From Burhinus oedicnemus (lineage: Eukaryota > Chordata > Aves > Charadriiformes > Burhinidae): a DNA stretch of 64,000 nt. Location of the stretch: contig VFFE01007033.1 in the NCBI GenBank assembly GCA_008921705.1, forward strand, positions 597,698 through 661,697. The letters run 5' to 3'. Below, piece after piece: positions 41,813-55,634 of the stretch (positions within the stretch are counted from its first letter, which is position 1; every line of letters begins with the position of its first letter). The position numbers and the translations under genes are program-made. The notes beneath the pieces were generated by a model. It did not search any database and was not told the origin of the DNA. It was given only the letters and a program-made list of their open reading frames with translations.

Positions 41813-44800
41813 GAGAGACGCTCATCTACATTATAAAACTGAAGCATGTTTCTCTTGAGAGTATCTCTAGTGGGGTGAGAACTTGGGAAATGCTCATTTG
41901 GGACATCTGCTCCAAAATACCTCTTGCAACAAAGCCTTGGGAGGACTGCGGGGTAAGCAAGGTGCACGACGTGCCAGGCTGGGCAGCCCTTACTGCAGGG
42001 CCACGGGAGATGCCCAGAGAGATGCATCTATAACTGGCAAAATGTCAGAGAAACCCTAAAGGAAAGATGTAGGAGTCAAAGTCAAGACCCCCAGGAGCGT
42101 TATCTCTGCATTACTCTTCTGTCTGCAGATGGCTTTCCCAAGAACACGGGGGGTTGGGGGAAGGAATCCAATTTAACACTAAAAACTTGGAGGAAATAGC
42201 TTGGGAAGGAGTCATAAAAATGTCACATATGCCTAGTCTCATTAGTCCAGCAAGGGACGTGTCCCTCCCACTGTGCCAAACACAAGCCAAGCTGGAGAGC
42301 GTGATTATCCCAGGTCCAAATCAAACCTCTGAACGCCACCTCTCGCAGAGCCCTGGTGAACACGGGCTCCCTTGGGGGACAAACACCGCAGCCCCATGGG
42401 GTGGTCAGAGCCCACAGGAGTGAGGTGGTTGCAGCCACTGAGGCCCAGGGTAGGAGCTGCACTCCCTTCGGAGGGTCCACTTTCTCTCCTTGCACAGTAA
42501 CATGGATGAGATTTTTGGCCCGTGTTTTGCTCAGGGTTCACTAATCAGCCATGGTTACCCTTGGACCCTTCTCCTCCAGGACGGCACGAGGGATTTTGCA
42601 TGCCTCAGGTGCTGGGAACAATGAGGTCTTGCACTCTGCAGGAAGGGGAAAAATTCGCTCCCCATGAGTAGCTGTAGGTAACAAAACCTGGCTGGACAGA
42701 AAATAACCGCCTGGCTCTCTAGCTGCCCACTGGCCATGTCCTGCAAAAATAGCTACAAGCTGCCTGCAGAATTCCTCAGTTTGGGAAAAGCTCAGGCCAA
42801 GGCACCTCTGCCTCAAGCCAACATCTCCCAAGGTGGAGGAGGCCCTCCCTAGGGAATCGTCCTTACTCCAGTCCCACTGCATTGTGCCCAGAGGAGAAAA
42901 AGTAACACCGTTACAGCTCCTGAATCAAGAATTCAACAGAGGTTTATCTGCAGGAGACCTCAGAGACATTTGCCTCAATGAGACAAGGTGCTCCACACTC
43001 CCACAGCATGAAATACTCGCACTGCTGCTTCCCTCTTCCAAAAGGCATGATCCTGCCCATCTACCTGGGCAGCAAGGCAGGACCAGAGAGCACTTGCAGG
43101 CCATCAAGCATGACATGAAAATATTCTGGGCCAAATGGAGCTTACATATCGGCACAGATGTGCCTCTTTGGAGAGCAGGCAGCTCTTGCCTGTTTGCAGC
43201 ACCATCCAATAGCACTAGCAGGCAAAATCCCTGCTCTTCACTTACAGCACCAGAAAGATTTCACCAGCTCTCAACACTCACAAACACAGAGTGTTTAATC
43301 ACTGAAGTTGGATAAGTGCTATAATTAATGACCTTGCTGCCATTTGTGTGTTAAAAAGCATCACATTAGAATGGGACCTTTTGATGTTGGCTTTGAATGA
43401 CTCCAGCAGAGCAGGTCTGAATTCCTCTCCAGGCAGGGCATGCAGCCCCAACAAGGGACTAAAGGCTTTCACGCTCCACATCAGCTCTGCAAGAGAGCTC
43501 TGGACTCTCTCAGCATCATCCTACCCCTTCTATTCCTTCGTGTCCCCTCTGAAAAATGACAGTGATAGCATTCACCTGCTTCACTGGCCCTGCAAGAATT
43601 CCCTCGCTAATCTTGGCACAGTCCTTTATAGATAGAAGGCTGTTCTCAGCTGGAGCTGTGCTGATACAGGCCAGCTGGAGGTCTCTCCCATTAAGGGGTA
43701 GGTGTTGCTCGGGTCTATGTTCAATACCTAGGAAACAGGCTTGAGAAATGAGGTTATGCACACAGCATGGTGCTGCACGTGAACTAGTAAAAAGAGATTG
43801 ACTTCTGCCTAGTTGATGCAGCCCTGAGTGACTGGCTGATTACTCCATCTATATACAGTAAGGCTACACTGTAAATATGTCAGCATCGTGTCAAACAAAC
43901 CTCAGAAGTGGTAAGTACAAGGTGAGAGTCTGGAATGTAAAAACAATAACATTTTTTTGCCGGTATCTGCTAAGTATGTTGGCTAAATGTCTAAACTATC
44001 ATAGGAAAGAGCTTCAAAGTGACCATTGCCTAGCATGGCACACATCTCGGATGTATGCAACACAGCCTGATGCACCACATTAGCTGGGGAAAACTTGCTG
44101 CAAAATTCACTATATTGTTATCCAAATTGTTTACCAAGTCACAGCAGACATACTAGAAAGTCTCTTGGGTTTCTTCTAAAACCTCTCCCCCTAGGGAAGA
44201 CTTCAGAGGACAACAGCATTAAATCCCAGGTAGCCACACTACCCAAGCTAAAAAACCCTGTGGACCCAAAAATGTAGAGATGTCTCCCAAACAAACAGAA
44301 GGTAGGCTGAACCACCCTCACTAAGCAGAACTCCATTAAACTCCTGACCCTTCTCATTAAGATAAATGAGGTCTGACTGTCACTTACCTTGCCACGCTTT
44401 CACTTAGAACTGCGAAGGAAGCAGATGCTTAATTAGCATCTATCATGGTTGTTCACAGGTCTTGGTGTAAGGAGTAAGCAATCTGCTACTTCTTCTTAGA
44501 AATCCTGGGTGACATTCTCCATCCACCTGCAGCGATGCATGCTGCTGAAGTCCCTGGAGGGATGCCTGCGTATCGCTGCAGGGGACCAAGGGACAAAACT
44601 CCAGGTGTGAAACTAGGGCTTTGCTACAAGCTCATCTCTAACCTCCAACTCTCAAGGCAGCCAGATGCTCAAGTCAAACACCTACAGCTACAAGGTCTGT
44701 ATGATCTCTGTATATGTGGTTAAGCTTTAAGATTTTCTAGCCCTTAGCCAAGATAACTTATCCGTTCCTGTTATAGACCCAGGAATGGGGTATTGTACAG

Positions 44801-44969
44801 TCAAAAATCCCATACACTATTAGAAGTGCGTAAACTCCCATTAGCTGTGGCGAGGCCGGGTGGTGAATGAGCTAAACTGGCTGCATTACAGAGCACTTGC
44901 TTTGTTATTGCTTGAGGCTTTCCTACCATGAACTGCAAAACTTCCGAATCAAGGAGCACTGAAAGGTTT

Positions 44970-45001
44970 CAGGAGAAAAAAAAGAAGAAGAAGAAAAAAA
45001 A
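44970..45001. repeat. Purine-only A/G tract with GAA repeats
   Basis: aggag, an A run, gaagaagaag and another A run make about 32 bases with no pyrimidine. Confidence 0.9.
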
Positions 45002-45380
45002 CCAAAACCTAAAACCCCAGATCTGTTTTCAAAATTTTTTAAATAGGCAGGGTTTAAGCTACTCATTGAGGACCAGCAGCTACAAAGAGACTCTGACACA
45101 TTGTAAAGGACTCAAACAAAAAATTATGTGTATACAACTAGTGGAAAGCTCCAGTCTCTTTTCAGCTCCACAAGGACAAGTTGGATTTAACACAACCGTG
45201 AGCTCCCCTGATCCTTCTCCCTGTAGGAGAGACACAGGTTCTCAGCTAGGAGGCAACCAGAGGGAAGCAGTTTGTACTTATGCTAGCTTGGTCCAAAGAC
45301 TCAACTACATGAAAAGCCAGACTGTTTTAAGCTCTGTTCGCATCCCTTGTGCCTTCCTAACACTTTGCAGCACCCAGGGA

Positions 45381-45660
45381 AATCACAGAATCATTTAGGC
45401 TGGAAAAGACCTTTAAGATCATCAAATCCAACTGTTAACCTAGCACTGCCAAGTCCACCACTAAACCATGTCACTAAGTGCCACATCTGTGCATCTTTTA
45501 AATCCTTCTAGGGATGGTGACTCAACCACTTCCCTGGGCAGCCTGTTCCAATGCTTGATAACCCTTTGAGTGAAGAAATTTTCCTTAGTATCATTTAAAC
45601 CCTCTTTACTAAACAGTCCCATTGGGAACTGGTGCTGAGCCCAGTCTGTTTGTCCACTCA
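45381..45660 (-). mobile_element. CR1 LINE 3' end, 5'-truncated
   Basis: Read on the minus strand, the segment encodes the C-terminal tail typical of CR1 ORF2 ([20 protein letters not shown], then SPSLEGFK and VALSDMV before a stop at about 45461). The CR1 3' untranslated region follows and ends in the octamer-like terminus attctgtgatt at about 45381. Such short 5'-truncated copies are the commonest avian interspersed repeat. The frame over the tail is still open but lacks the endonuclease and most of the reverse transcriptase, so the copy is dead. The 5' edge is approximate because the sequence beyond about 45660 no longer looks like CR1 to me. Confidence 0.92.
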
Positions 45661-47202
45661 GACCCACATTTGTGTGGGTCAGCAGGCATCATATCCTGCT
45701 CTGGTGTGTCAGACATCGGGATAAGGGTCCAGCCTCAGGTGAGCTTCAGTATCCTGCACTTTTGTCCTATCTCGCCATGGCCCACCTTGTCCCCATAGTC
45801 TCTTTGGTCAAGTTGCTTTATGCGAAATACTGCAGCCATCAAGAGCTAGCCAGCTTCTCCAAGGAAGATAGGAAGAGACAAAAGTATCTCTCTGAGAAAG
45901 CCAGGAGGAAAGGGACCCTGGAAGAAAGGCACCAGAGCAGCGCAGCAATCAGAGTCCAGAAGTACAAGAGCTCCGCATCCAAGGTGGATCCCCATGATGT
46001 TGTGCAGGGGGTCATCTCACGCCACCTTCTACTGAACCACCACTATATTGCTCCTGTGACAGGAACGTGAACCAGAGCTTGCATGTTCCAGCGCTACTCC
46101 CCCAAATCTCAGGCAGGAGTTACTACAAGGAGCACTAATGAGGAGTAAGAAATCCCCAAGGTGTCGAGATTGTCTAAACAAATCACACTTCGAGGCACTA
46201 TTCAACCATTCTTGTTCCCACCTGACAAGAAACTCGGCAACTTTTCTCCAGGGAAAAAACAGCAAGTCTCCAAGTGAGAAAGAGCAACAGATTAGACCCC
46301 TTAGGAAAAAGATAAAATGGACTATTGGCTGTTTAAGAGTCCTTGATTTGAGGAGGATGGGATTGTGGTTCAATTTTATCAGCTGCTCAATAGATACATT
46401 TAGTGAACTACACTGCTGGCGGTCTCTCGACTCAGATGGGGATTAGCATTAAACTGGAAGAAAACAAAGCAATTTGAAGGAAAAACACATGACTGGCGCA
46501 AAATGGGACAGAGACCACTTTGACCTCCACAATATCATGGAAACTTGTGGCTGAACCCATAAAAAAAAGTCCACAAACATCCCGGATTAAAAAATAAAAA
46601 CCCCTAAAGTCACCTTTAAGCAATGCTCCATTTATTTCCCATTAAAAACTCCTGGTTGTGTAAATTGGATTCAAATGAACGTATTTACATTTGCAGTAGG
46701 AACCTGAAGTCAAGCTATCAAAATGTCACTCTGTCACTCATGTTTTCATTGCACCCCGTCACAACACTGAGACATTTCCCCCCACTGCCTCAACAGCCTC
46801 CTTGGACACAAGGGAATGAGTGGCAGGAAGGAAGGACGGCTGCTGGGAGGGTGTCTCGTAAGGATGCTATAGTGGAAAAGTGTTACTTGCCTGTGAATTC
46901 TGGCACGCCGGGCTCTTATTGTCATTGGCTTTCAGCCAAGCACTGCCAGGACACAAAAAGTCAATTTATGTCGGGATTTTCATTGACTCACTAGCCCTCG
47001 TTCCTCACGTTTTTGGGGCAACTTATTATGAAAGCTGGCACTGGCCATATGTGGAGCTTTCACAGAAGCGTTCATCCTAATTAACTGCATGCCAGTATGG
47101 AGAGTAAATTACAGCGGGCCAGGATTGTGTTCACTATGAAAAATAGTGTGTTATTAATCTGGGACAATCTATTGTATGTCAAGGATGACTCTGCTCATTT
47201 TC

Positions 47203-47205
<3 letters not shown>

Positions 47206-47236
<31 letters not shown>
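47206..47236. repeat. A31 homopolymer
   Basis: This is the longest homopolymer in the window, 31 uninterrupted A. The upstream sequence is not a recognisable retrocopy and no flanking duplication is evident. Confidence 0.95.
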
Positions 47237-47237
<1 letters not shown>

Positions 47238-50200
47238 CCCACAGGGAAAAAAACAGTCTTTAAAACCAAACAGTTTAGAGCCATAAAATCCCAGTCTTCT
47301 AAGTGAAGTTTCTCAAGGCAGTAAAAATCTCCAGAATGAAAATAAATTCCAAGTAAGACGAAGATTTACCACTTGAGGCTAAACATTCAAGGGAAAGCAT
47401 CAGTAAGTTATTACTTTTCGTTTCATAATAGGATGCTAATGGTACAGTGCAGATGAGACTACATTTACATCAGTCCTACACAAGGACAGGGCAATGATAA
47501 AAGGACCAAACCCCACCTTTTTTTGTTTCTCCCCAAAAGAGCTCTTTCCAGGCTCTCTCTCCAGGCCTTCTGGGTAGCAGCTCCCAAATATTCTGGGATT
47601 GCCTTTCTCTTGGGAAGACAAGCTGGAGCTGCACACAGGACGGTGAGAGGAAAGCAGCATTTTAGAGGAGACACCTACGCAACACAAGGGCAGAAATTCA
47701 TCTCCTTTTTGGCTACTACCTGACAGATGTTCTTGCAGGATCAAGCAAAAAAAATAACCACAAACTGATACCACTTCTAAACAGAAGTCAGTGCTAACAA
47801 AGCTGGAAAATAGACCTGCAGCTCTAAGCACCAGTGACAAAGTATACGAGCCGCCGATGGAAGGAAAAAATATCCAGCAGCAAGGCTGCGCACATACCCA
47901 ATGGCATGGACAAGATCCAAGTCAGCGCACAGAGACAAGAGATAAAACAGGCAATCCCACGGCTTTTGCTCAGCCAGGCTCCCACCCTGGGGATCAGCAG
48001 GCCAGTCTCTGGAAGCAAGGAGTATGTCTCACTTAGCCTGAGTAACCTTACCTCCAGGAGGAGAGCCGTGGAAATTAGGCACATTAACAGAAAAGCAAAG
48101 CAAATGATGGCAAAGCTGGCAAGCAATGCCACTTCCAGTAAGATACAGGAGATGGACTAACCCCTACAGACCATCCAGCCACGTGCAGGGTTTAATTTGT
48201 AATGAGTGAGAACCGGTGCGATGGGAGATCTCAGTTGCCTGCCATACACAGCTCGAGTGCTGACCTTAATTCTTCCAGCCAGGTCTGGAAACCTCCCTGG
48301 TTTTGCAAACATGCTTCCGTCTCTGGCAGGGAACACGACTGCAGTCAAACAGCAATAAGAAACACTTAAAAACACTGCCAAGTGGAAAATGAGGAATAAG
48401 CTTGGGTCCAACCAATAGCACGAGAATTACATTGATATCCCAAAGGATGCGCCAGTCCTCCCGGCCACATTGCTGCCTCTCAGGACCCTGGGTTCACTTG
48501 CTGTCGGGAAAAATGCACCAAAGCCAGAATTGCTAGGATGGGGTATGATGTTCCAGCTCCTGCCTAGTTGCTTACCTTGCCAGAGCAGTTTGCTAGCCTT
48601 TCTGGGACCTATGCTGTGAAGAAAAGATGGAAAGCAGGATGCTTACAGTCTCCAAAACCAGGAGACAAACTAAGATCTCTGTTAGGAGTGATCTCTAAGC
48701 CCAGATTCTGATTTTTAAACATAGCTGTTCCCAATCCAGAGATGGAAGCACATCCCATGTACCAGAATATTCCATCTTTTACTAATCAGTATTAAAACAA
48801 AATAAAAAATACTTATTCTCAATAGACATGTCTTGCCCTTTTCTCTGAACCAGCTGGTTTGGACCCTGTCAGAGTCAGGAGACTGCATTAACCAGAGCTG
48901 ATATACTAACCCATCAAGTCCGCGCTCCTCTGAGATGTTGCCTTCAAGCTCATTATCCAAAGCCTAAATTGCAAAGAATTAGATATCTTCACTCCACACG
49001 CCAGCAGGAAAAGGCAGAAGGAAAAAAAAAAAAATCAAATAAAATTCACAAGCCCACAATCTAATTAGGAAAAAAACTTCCAGTCCTGAAGCGTTTGTCA
49101 GTTTTTCATCCTGCAAAGTGCATACTAATACCGTCTCCCCTGCATGCTGCGTGGGACTGCCATTACGCTGCTTCCATAACATGCCAGAAGTGATCAGCAT
49201 TAGGCCTTCCTAATGTGTCTCAGAAACAATAGCAATTACAGAGTCGTCCATTCATATCTAAAGGCTTACCAGACTACAACTTCCCTCAGGAGGCTAAAGA
49301 CATTTCATCGAAGCAATTATATTTATGTAGCATTAAAGTAGTTTCTTTAAAGCCACGGCAGTTACCTTTTTGCATTAGAAGCAGAGGAGTAACGAGGAGC
49401 CCTCTCACCCGATCCGAACTCCTCCAAGCATATTTTTTGCCTGTTTAAAGATTGCTAACACACACACGCACCTTGGGGTTTTTGCTGCCTTTTTTAAAAT
49501 GTTATTACACTCCCTTACCCAAGGGATCTGAAATGCAGATTGGAGCCTATTTACATGACAAGGGACGAGAATGGAAGAAGCTCATCAGTTTATTCAGCTT
49601 TCCCAGCTCTCATCATGTCATCAAGGACCTTGTGATGTCTGGCAATGCCATGAAGCCCCAACTTTCAGCGTTTCGCACTTCTGTCAACCTTAGCTCTCGT
49701 TATGTTAAAAGCGAGATGTTTTCAAGCTTTTTTTTGTCCATGAATCACAAATGCTAGAAACATGACTTAAGTGTACCAAAACAGCTAAAAGTAAATAGAC
49801 GACCTAAAGGAACTAATAATTTGGGGGTTTTAGTATCAAGAATTCAGAACAGCTGTTATGATTTTGGGAGGGAAAAGACAGCTCAAATCAGGTTTTTAAT
49901 GTTGGAAGCTGTCAATATAGCACATTATTTATTTTCCACTTTTTTCCCCCCGTTTCCTACAGGAAGCAAAGGAGCTCCCTAGAAATATTCGACCTATGAA
50001 TTTCACAGCATGCATCAAAAAACTGAAATGCGAAGCCTTGGCGCAACGTCTCAAATCTCTGCCATTCAACAGCTGATCATGTTTTCCCTTTGAGCGGCAC
50101 CAGCTGCACCCCACCAGCACGCCTGGTCCACACGGAGCTGCCAGGAGGGGCCGGTGGCAAGTTCAGCAACCAGGATCCCAGCTTGAAGAGACATCTCCTT

Positions 50201-51503
50201 CAAAGCAAACGCTGCACCTAGCTCTGATACACAGATGGGACTTTTTTAGTGCGTGAAGCACTAATAAGAGGAATAGATTCCTTGTGTTTGACCAACATTT
50301 CCTTGGATCTGGGCTCTCCATCTTCTTTCCTGAGCTTTGTGTTGGAGAGCAAGAGCTATTGCAACTCTGCACACCAGTGCTGCCCAGCTCAGGATCCCAA
50401 AAGGATCGCTCAGCGCCTTGCCTGTCCTTTTTGGGTAGGAAACCAGCATCCTGAATTTTGCAGCTGGCAGAGCATCTTGCAGGCACGAAACCTAACCCCA
50501 TCCCTCCTGCCTCCCTGGGTCCTTCTGGGGATGCCGCAAGGCTGGACCGGTTCCTGGCCGCCTTGCCACATTGCAGCCAACCGTTGTACTGGCCTAAGGA
50601 TGAACTTGTTACCATGGCAGGAGTCTAAGCATGTGTTGTGCTGCCGGCATGGCGGCGAGCAGCAGCACGGAGCGCCGGCTGCTCCTCCACAACAGCTTTT
50701 TGTTGTTCCTTTCTCACTGAGGTGGCCCCGCCACAATGCACCCATCCTCCCGCTGCCCTGGAACAGCCTGGCAAGATCCAGCTGACCATAAAACGCAGCA
50801 GCACTGTGGCTGAGGGCCCAAACTCTGCCTCTTTCCTGCCTGCTGCAGGGCACAGCAGGAGAAAGCCAAACCCATGGCACAAGGCAAGACTCCCACTGCA
50901 AACACAGGACGTAAGGGGATGCCAAAGTTTTGAGGCAGGAGCTCTGCCCAATACAGAGAAGGAAATTTTAAGTGAGGGGAAAGAGCATCACTCAAAAAGG
51001 AGGTTATCTCCAGCTAATGCATTTCCTCACTGCTGCTGGGATGTTTGTCACAGGACAGGCCTAGCTCAGCTGCTGGGTAGTGCCTTTTAAAAACTCCCTT
51101 ACAGCTTTGATTAGCCTTGCTAAAACTAAGGGCATCTCTCATTCGTACACTAATTAATGGCAGGTTCAGAAGAGGTTGGTATCCCTCATCGTTGCAGATT
51201 TTAACAAGGAGAAATACAAAGGTAGACTTAAAAATAAAAGCAATGCTCCTTCCTGAGCAGTGGTTTCAGTGCCTCGGAGATTACAAGCCAGTCCTGCTCT
51301 GCGTGTCAGCAAGCCTTTCCAAAATAATGAGCCTGCTTCCGTCCCAAGCAGCTCCTGTTGCACTGGAAAAATGAGCAGAAAGGTATTATGGGCTCACACT
51401 CACCAGATGGATGTCCTGCTTTGTTCTCCGCTTACAGAAAACCCTACACATACAGTTTGGATTATCTTCATTGTAATTCTAATCACCATCTCTCTGTAAG
51501 GCA

Positions 51504-51526
51504 GGGAGGGAGGGAGGGAGGGAGGG
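51504..51526 (+). repeat. (GGGA)n microsatellite, also a G-quadruplex motif
   Basis: Six GGG runs are separated by single A residues. Single-base loops make this a strong quadruplex candidate on the plus strand, and it is probably length-variable. Confidence 0.9.
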
Positions 51527-54500
51527 ATCCTTGCCTCGGTCAGGAGAGCTAATTAAAAGTTGTGAGTCATCCAGACTTCTCGGCACATTGGAAATGCTTT
51601 TGGAAGATCAGGTAATCTCTCATTCTTGGGGGGACCTAGTTAGCAAAAGAAAAATCAGGCAGGCTCCCCTTGGGCAGGGAGCTGTACAAAACAAGTCCTG
51701 TTTCCCCCAGGGATGAGGCAGCATGAATCGCAGAGGTGCTTCAAACGTATGCAAACTCTGCTTTAAAACAGAAAGGCTTGTACGTGTTCCCCAGCACAGA
51801 AACACAAACACCTCCTGTGTACCTATACCCACGCTGGCTTTTAAAACTCGTTGTCTAAGAGACTTTTGCATATGAACATACAATGTGGGGACCTCGGTCC
51901 TCCCCTAAAAGAACTTCTGAACCCTCTGGCTGGTTCCTGGATGGCTGGGTACAACCTCAAAGGTCTCTGAAAAGCCAGACCCACGAGCCTCGTGAAAATC
52001 AACAGCCAGCAGCGACGCGAGGTCCATGCAGTGCCCCAACTCCTCAACCCCAATTAGCTGCGGAGCAATCAGCGCCGAGAGGGAACCGGCCTCCCCAGAC
52101 CTGCTGCGGTGGGAATGAGCTGCCGGTGCTGATAACGAGCTTTGACAGCTTCAAGCGGGGTCAGGACCCCCCACACCAGCTCAGCGCAGACAGGCTGCAG
52201 GCAATGGGCCCCCAAACCCAAAGGGGCTGGGAGGAGCTGGGGAGCACCAATGCCTCCGTCCCCAATTCCTGGAGACACAAGGTCACATGAGGCTGCAGGA
52301 GCAGAGCCAGGCTTCCCAAGGCATCAACTGCCACGCTGCTTCAGCTAAAATGGTTGAGTCTGGGTCCTTAAAACTAGCATCCAGATGTTGACCAGTCCCT
52401 GTCATTTAGCGGTGCTGGCACCTGTGGAGCCTGAGACCTCGCAAAGGTCTAGAGCACCCATGGCTCTCCCAAGGGACAAGGAAGCTGTTTTCTCTTTGGC
52501 TACCATAAAACCAAAAAAGATTATTTTTGTTGTCATCTTTCAAAGGGCTAGTCCAGCACGCAAAGACTTTTTCGTCTCTCTCCCCTGCTTTTCTTTCAGA
52601 GAGAGTTCGAGCTGACCCCCTTGGGGCCCTGCCTCTCCTCTACCCCCGCCCATTAGGATCACTAATGAATGACGCAGGCAGGACTCTCCCTCCCACCCCT
52701 TTACACATTGCTGTGGGAAACCATGGTGAGCTGGATGTGGATGCTGCTCCAAGCAAACAAAATGCCTTGGCCAGTACCCTTACCTCAGCAGGAGCTACCA
52801 TGCTGGAGACCAAAGGTCCACGGCTGCATTGCTTGGCCATTCAGGGCAATGTCACCACAGAGAGCTCAGGATGAGAGCAAACCCCTGGACCAAGGCTGAA
52901 CATCCCACTGCCCTCTGGGAAAGATGCTGAGCTGCAGGGGAAAAAAACTGATAATGGGCAAACCACACCAAGGAATGAGGGGAAACAGGGGACTGCTGCT
53001 TCTGCCTGATCATTTTGGAGGTTAGCTCAGTACCATAAACCTATTTGGGTTCAAATCTATTTAGCCTTTGCTTCACGGCCCTGGAGGGCCCTCTTCACAA
53101 CAGGACGCTCCAGCTGATGCTCTTACCTTTCTGCCCAAGGCAAATCAAACCATAAATAGACATGATGCGTTTTTACTACCAAAATGATTTGCAAACTGAT
53201 TTTAAGTGGCACAGCTTGGAGACCTGGACATTCGCAACCAGCTCATCCCAAATACACATTAGCTCTGACTTTTTGTTCTATGTGAAGACTTGGGCAAACC
53301 TGAATCACATTTCTTCAGTGCTCAGTGAAGCCGTGAACCCAGCTTGCACAGCCTTGGCTTTTCCTTGCCTCTCCTGCTGCATCCGTCACATCCTCGTTGA
53401 TGAGAGTTCACTGTCCCTCTTCCTTCTTTGACACCTCCTCCAAATCAGAATTCCTCTACAGTCTCAGCAAAGCAGTGCAATCTCTGGTAGGGGGAGCTAT
53501 GGCCTGAGATGAGGGGGAGCATCATCCTGCCCAGAGAGATGGGCAGGGAATGCAACGCACTGCGCTCAAAAGCCACCAGCCAATTTGCAGTGCCGTGCTC
53601 CAAGATGAGCAATGCACCTGAAGAAATACAAGCTCCTGCTCCTGGCCAAAAACATCTCGCAGGGTTCAACCATGACTTGATCCGGCAAGTTTGCTGTCCC
53701 TGCCCCTCCTGGGCACAGCAGGCAGGAAAACACTTGGTTTTTCCTTGATGAATAAGCACAGAAGTATCGATCAAATGCAGCGGAGTACAATGCTGCAGCT
53801 GAAGTATGCACACACTGAGCCTTTTCTGCTACCGCAACACTGCCACTCATTTACACACCAGCAGCCTAAAACTATCTCTTTTGTACACCCAAATTGATCC
53901 TCATTCTTAATTAGTGCTCTCAGTTGCAGCAAAATTTCATTTGTTTCTTCCAAACGTGGCCTGATCCATTGTCCCTCTCCCGTGACCTGTGAAAATTAGT
54001 CATTGAGCTCAGTGACAGTGGTAAGTGCAAAATGCAGCATCAAAGGGACATAATAGGGGCCTCTTAAGACTGACAAAAACCCACCATTAATCAAGGCATG
54101 CTCAAGAGGTGCAAACGTACCGAGGCATGTGAGTGGCGCTGGTCCCGAGTGTGGGCCCTCCCACGGGAGGCTGGATGCAGAGGGTCTGTGTGGGCGCAGG
54201 AGAGGTCCCCACTGCCCTTTGGACCGCAGCCTGGCCCAGGCAGGCGGGTGCGTGCAGGGAGGAACAGCTACCCCAGCATCACAGCTCCCTGCGCAGATGG
54301 TCTCTGCTCTACACGTCCCAAGGATTTGTCCACCTGCTTTCCAAAACAGGTTACGGAGCCACGTGTTTCCAGGCAGCATCTTGGTTTACAGGGTGGGGAT
54401 GGATCTTGTCTCATGATACCCAATGCACTGCTTTAACTGCATCCATAGCCCCTACTACTGTCAGGAGCAATGTCTGGGACACCACACCAGATCAGGAGGG

Positions 54501-55109
54501 AGATGTCAGCATCTCCATCTGTGTTTCCGGAACTAAGAGGCTCCCAGAGCCAAACACACGACATTGTCTGTCCAGCAGCACCCTGCACTGATCCCCTTGT
54601 GCGATCCCAGGACCATGCTAAAGGGGAAGGCATAGACTGTGCAGACAGACCGGGGTGGTGTGGAAGCTGCAGTAAAATCACACAGGGAATTATCCCAGGG
54701 ATCAGGGGCCTGAGACCCCTATGGACAAACCAGGGCAGCCCCACTCAACCAGTGAGACAGCAGCAGGGCAGCTGAAAGCATAAAGGACCAATTTTAGCTG
54801 GTCGGGGCAGAGAGAGTTTTAACACCAGAAAACCAAAGCAAAGAGGTAAACCTGCAAAATTCAAACTTCCATAGCAAAGCAGTGTGTTTAAACCCTCTCC
54901 TGCAAATCCATGTCATTAAACAGAATAACTTGGACTCAGCAAATCCAAATGACTTTCACTTTCAAGGTCCTGCATTCAGAAGCCCACAATGGAGAACAAT
55001 GAGGTAGAGAAAAAGCTGGGGATCTTGATGCCGCATTCAGAAGGCCATCTGGTCCGGCCGGCACAGCCAGCGCTGGGAACGGGCAGCGTTGTTGGTTGAG
55101 ATTTAATCT

Positions 55110-55200
55110 GAGCCACTTATTGAGTGACCTCAGGCGAATCGTTTGACCTCCTTTTGCCTCAGTCAACCCAACTGTAAAATTGGGTTTAAAGCAAGAACCT
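55110..55200 (-). mobile_element. MIR-like SINE relic, inverted
   Basis: The plus strand reads gagtgacctcaggcgaatcg, tttgacctccttttgcctca and aactgtaaaattggg. This follows the reverse complement of MIR (tgtgaccttgggcaagt, ttaacctctctgtgcctcag, atctgtaaaatggg), so the element lies on the minus strand. Confidence 0.65.
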
Positions 55201-55584
55201 CTCTGAAAACCATATGCTGTGCCTAGGAGGAGTGGGAGCAGACTCCCTTCCCAGCAACAGGGCTGCAACGGTGGGTAAAGCCAAAACTGGAGTAGAAGAG
55301 GTGGTGCATGGAGCTGGGATCCACCGTCCCTCGGTGTCATGGAGCTCTGGCCGACAGCTCTCCCGGCTCTCATCCCCCCAGCCCTGGGAAAGCAGCTTTG
55401 GGCCCCGTGCAGGGTCTCACCCATAAGACGGGATTTGTGAGGTCTGCCCTTGCTCATATCACTACTGCATCCAAAGGCTCCAAATATTCGAAGCAGGGTC
55501 CCCAAATCCCAATCTTGTAGTGGGCAGGCATCAGCACAAAAGACATGGCCCTGACAAAATCCGGTATCTTTCTCTACCTTACCT

Positions 55585-55634
55585 ATATGTAAATAAATAA
55601 AAGGGCTTCTGTGCCCTTTTATTTACTTACGTAT
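55585..55634. repeat. Inverted repeat, 22-bp arms and 6-nt loop
   Basis: The left arm atatgtaaataaataaaagggc and the right arm pair at 20 of 22 positions around the loop ttctgt. The base of the loop is a GGGC/GCCC clamp. One mismatch becomes a G-U pair in plus-strand RNA and the other in minus-strand RNA. The element is in no repeat family I recognise. Confidence 0.9.

Noticed and set aside
45672..46070. Open frame beside the CR1 copy, with a lysine/arginine-rich middle
   Set aside because: It lies outside the CR1 coding tail, on the other strand, and matches nothing I know.
50249..50925. Overlapping open frames of 150-178 residues on both strands
   Set aside because: Several frames are open at once, which points to stop-poor GC-rich sequence and not to coding; no motif is recognised.
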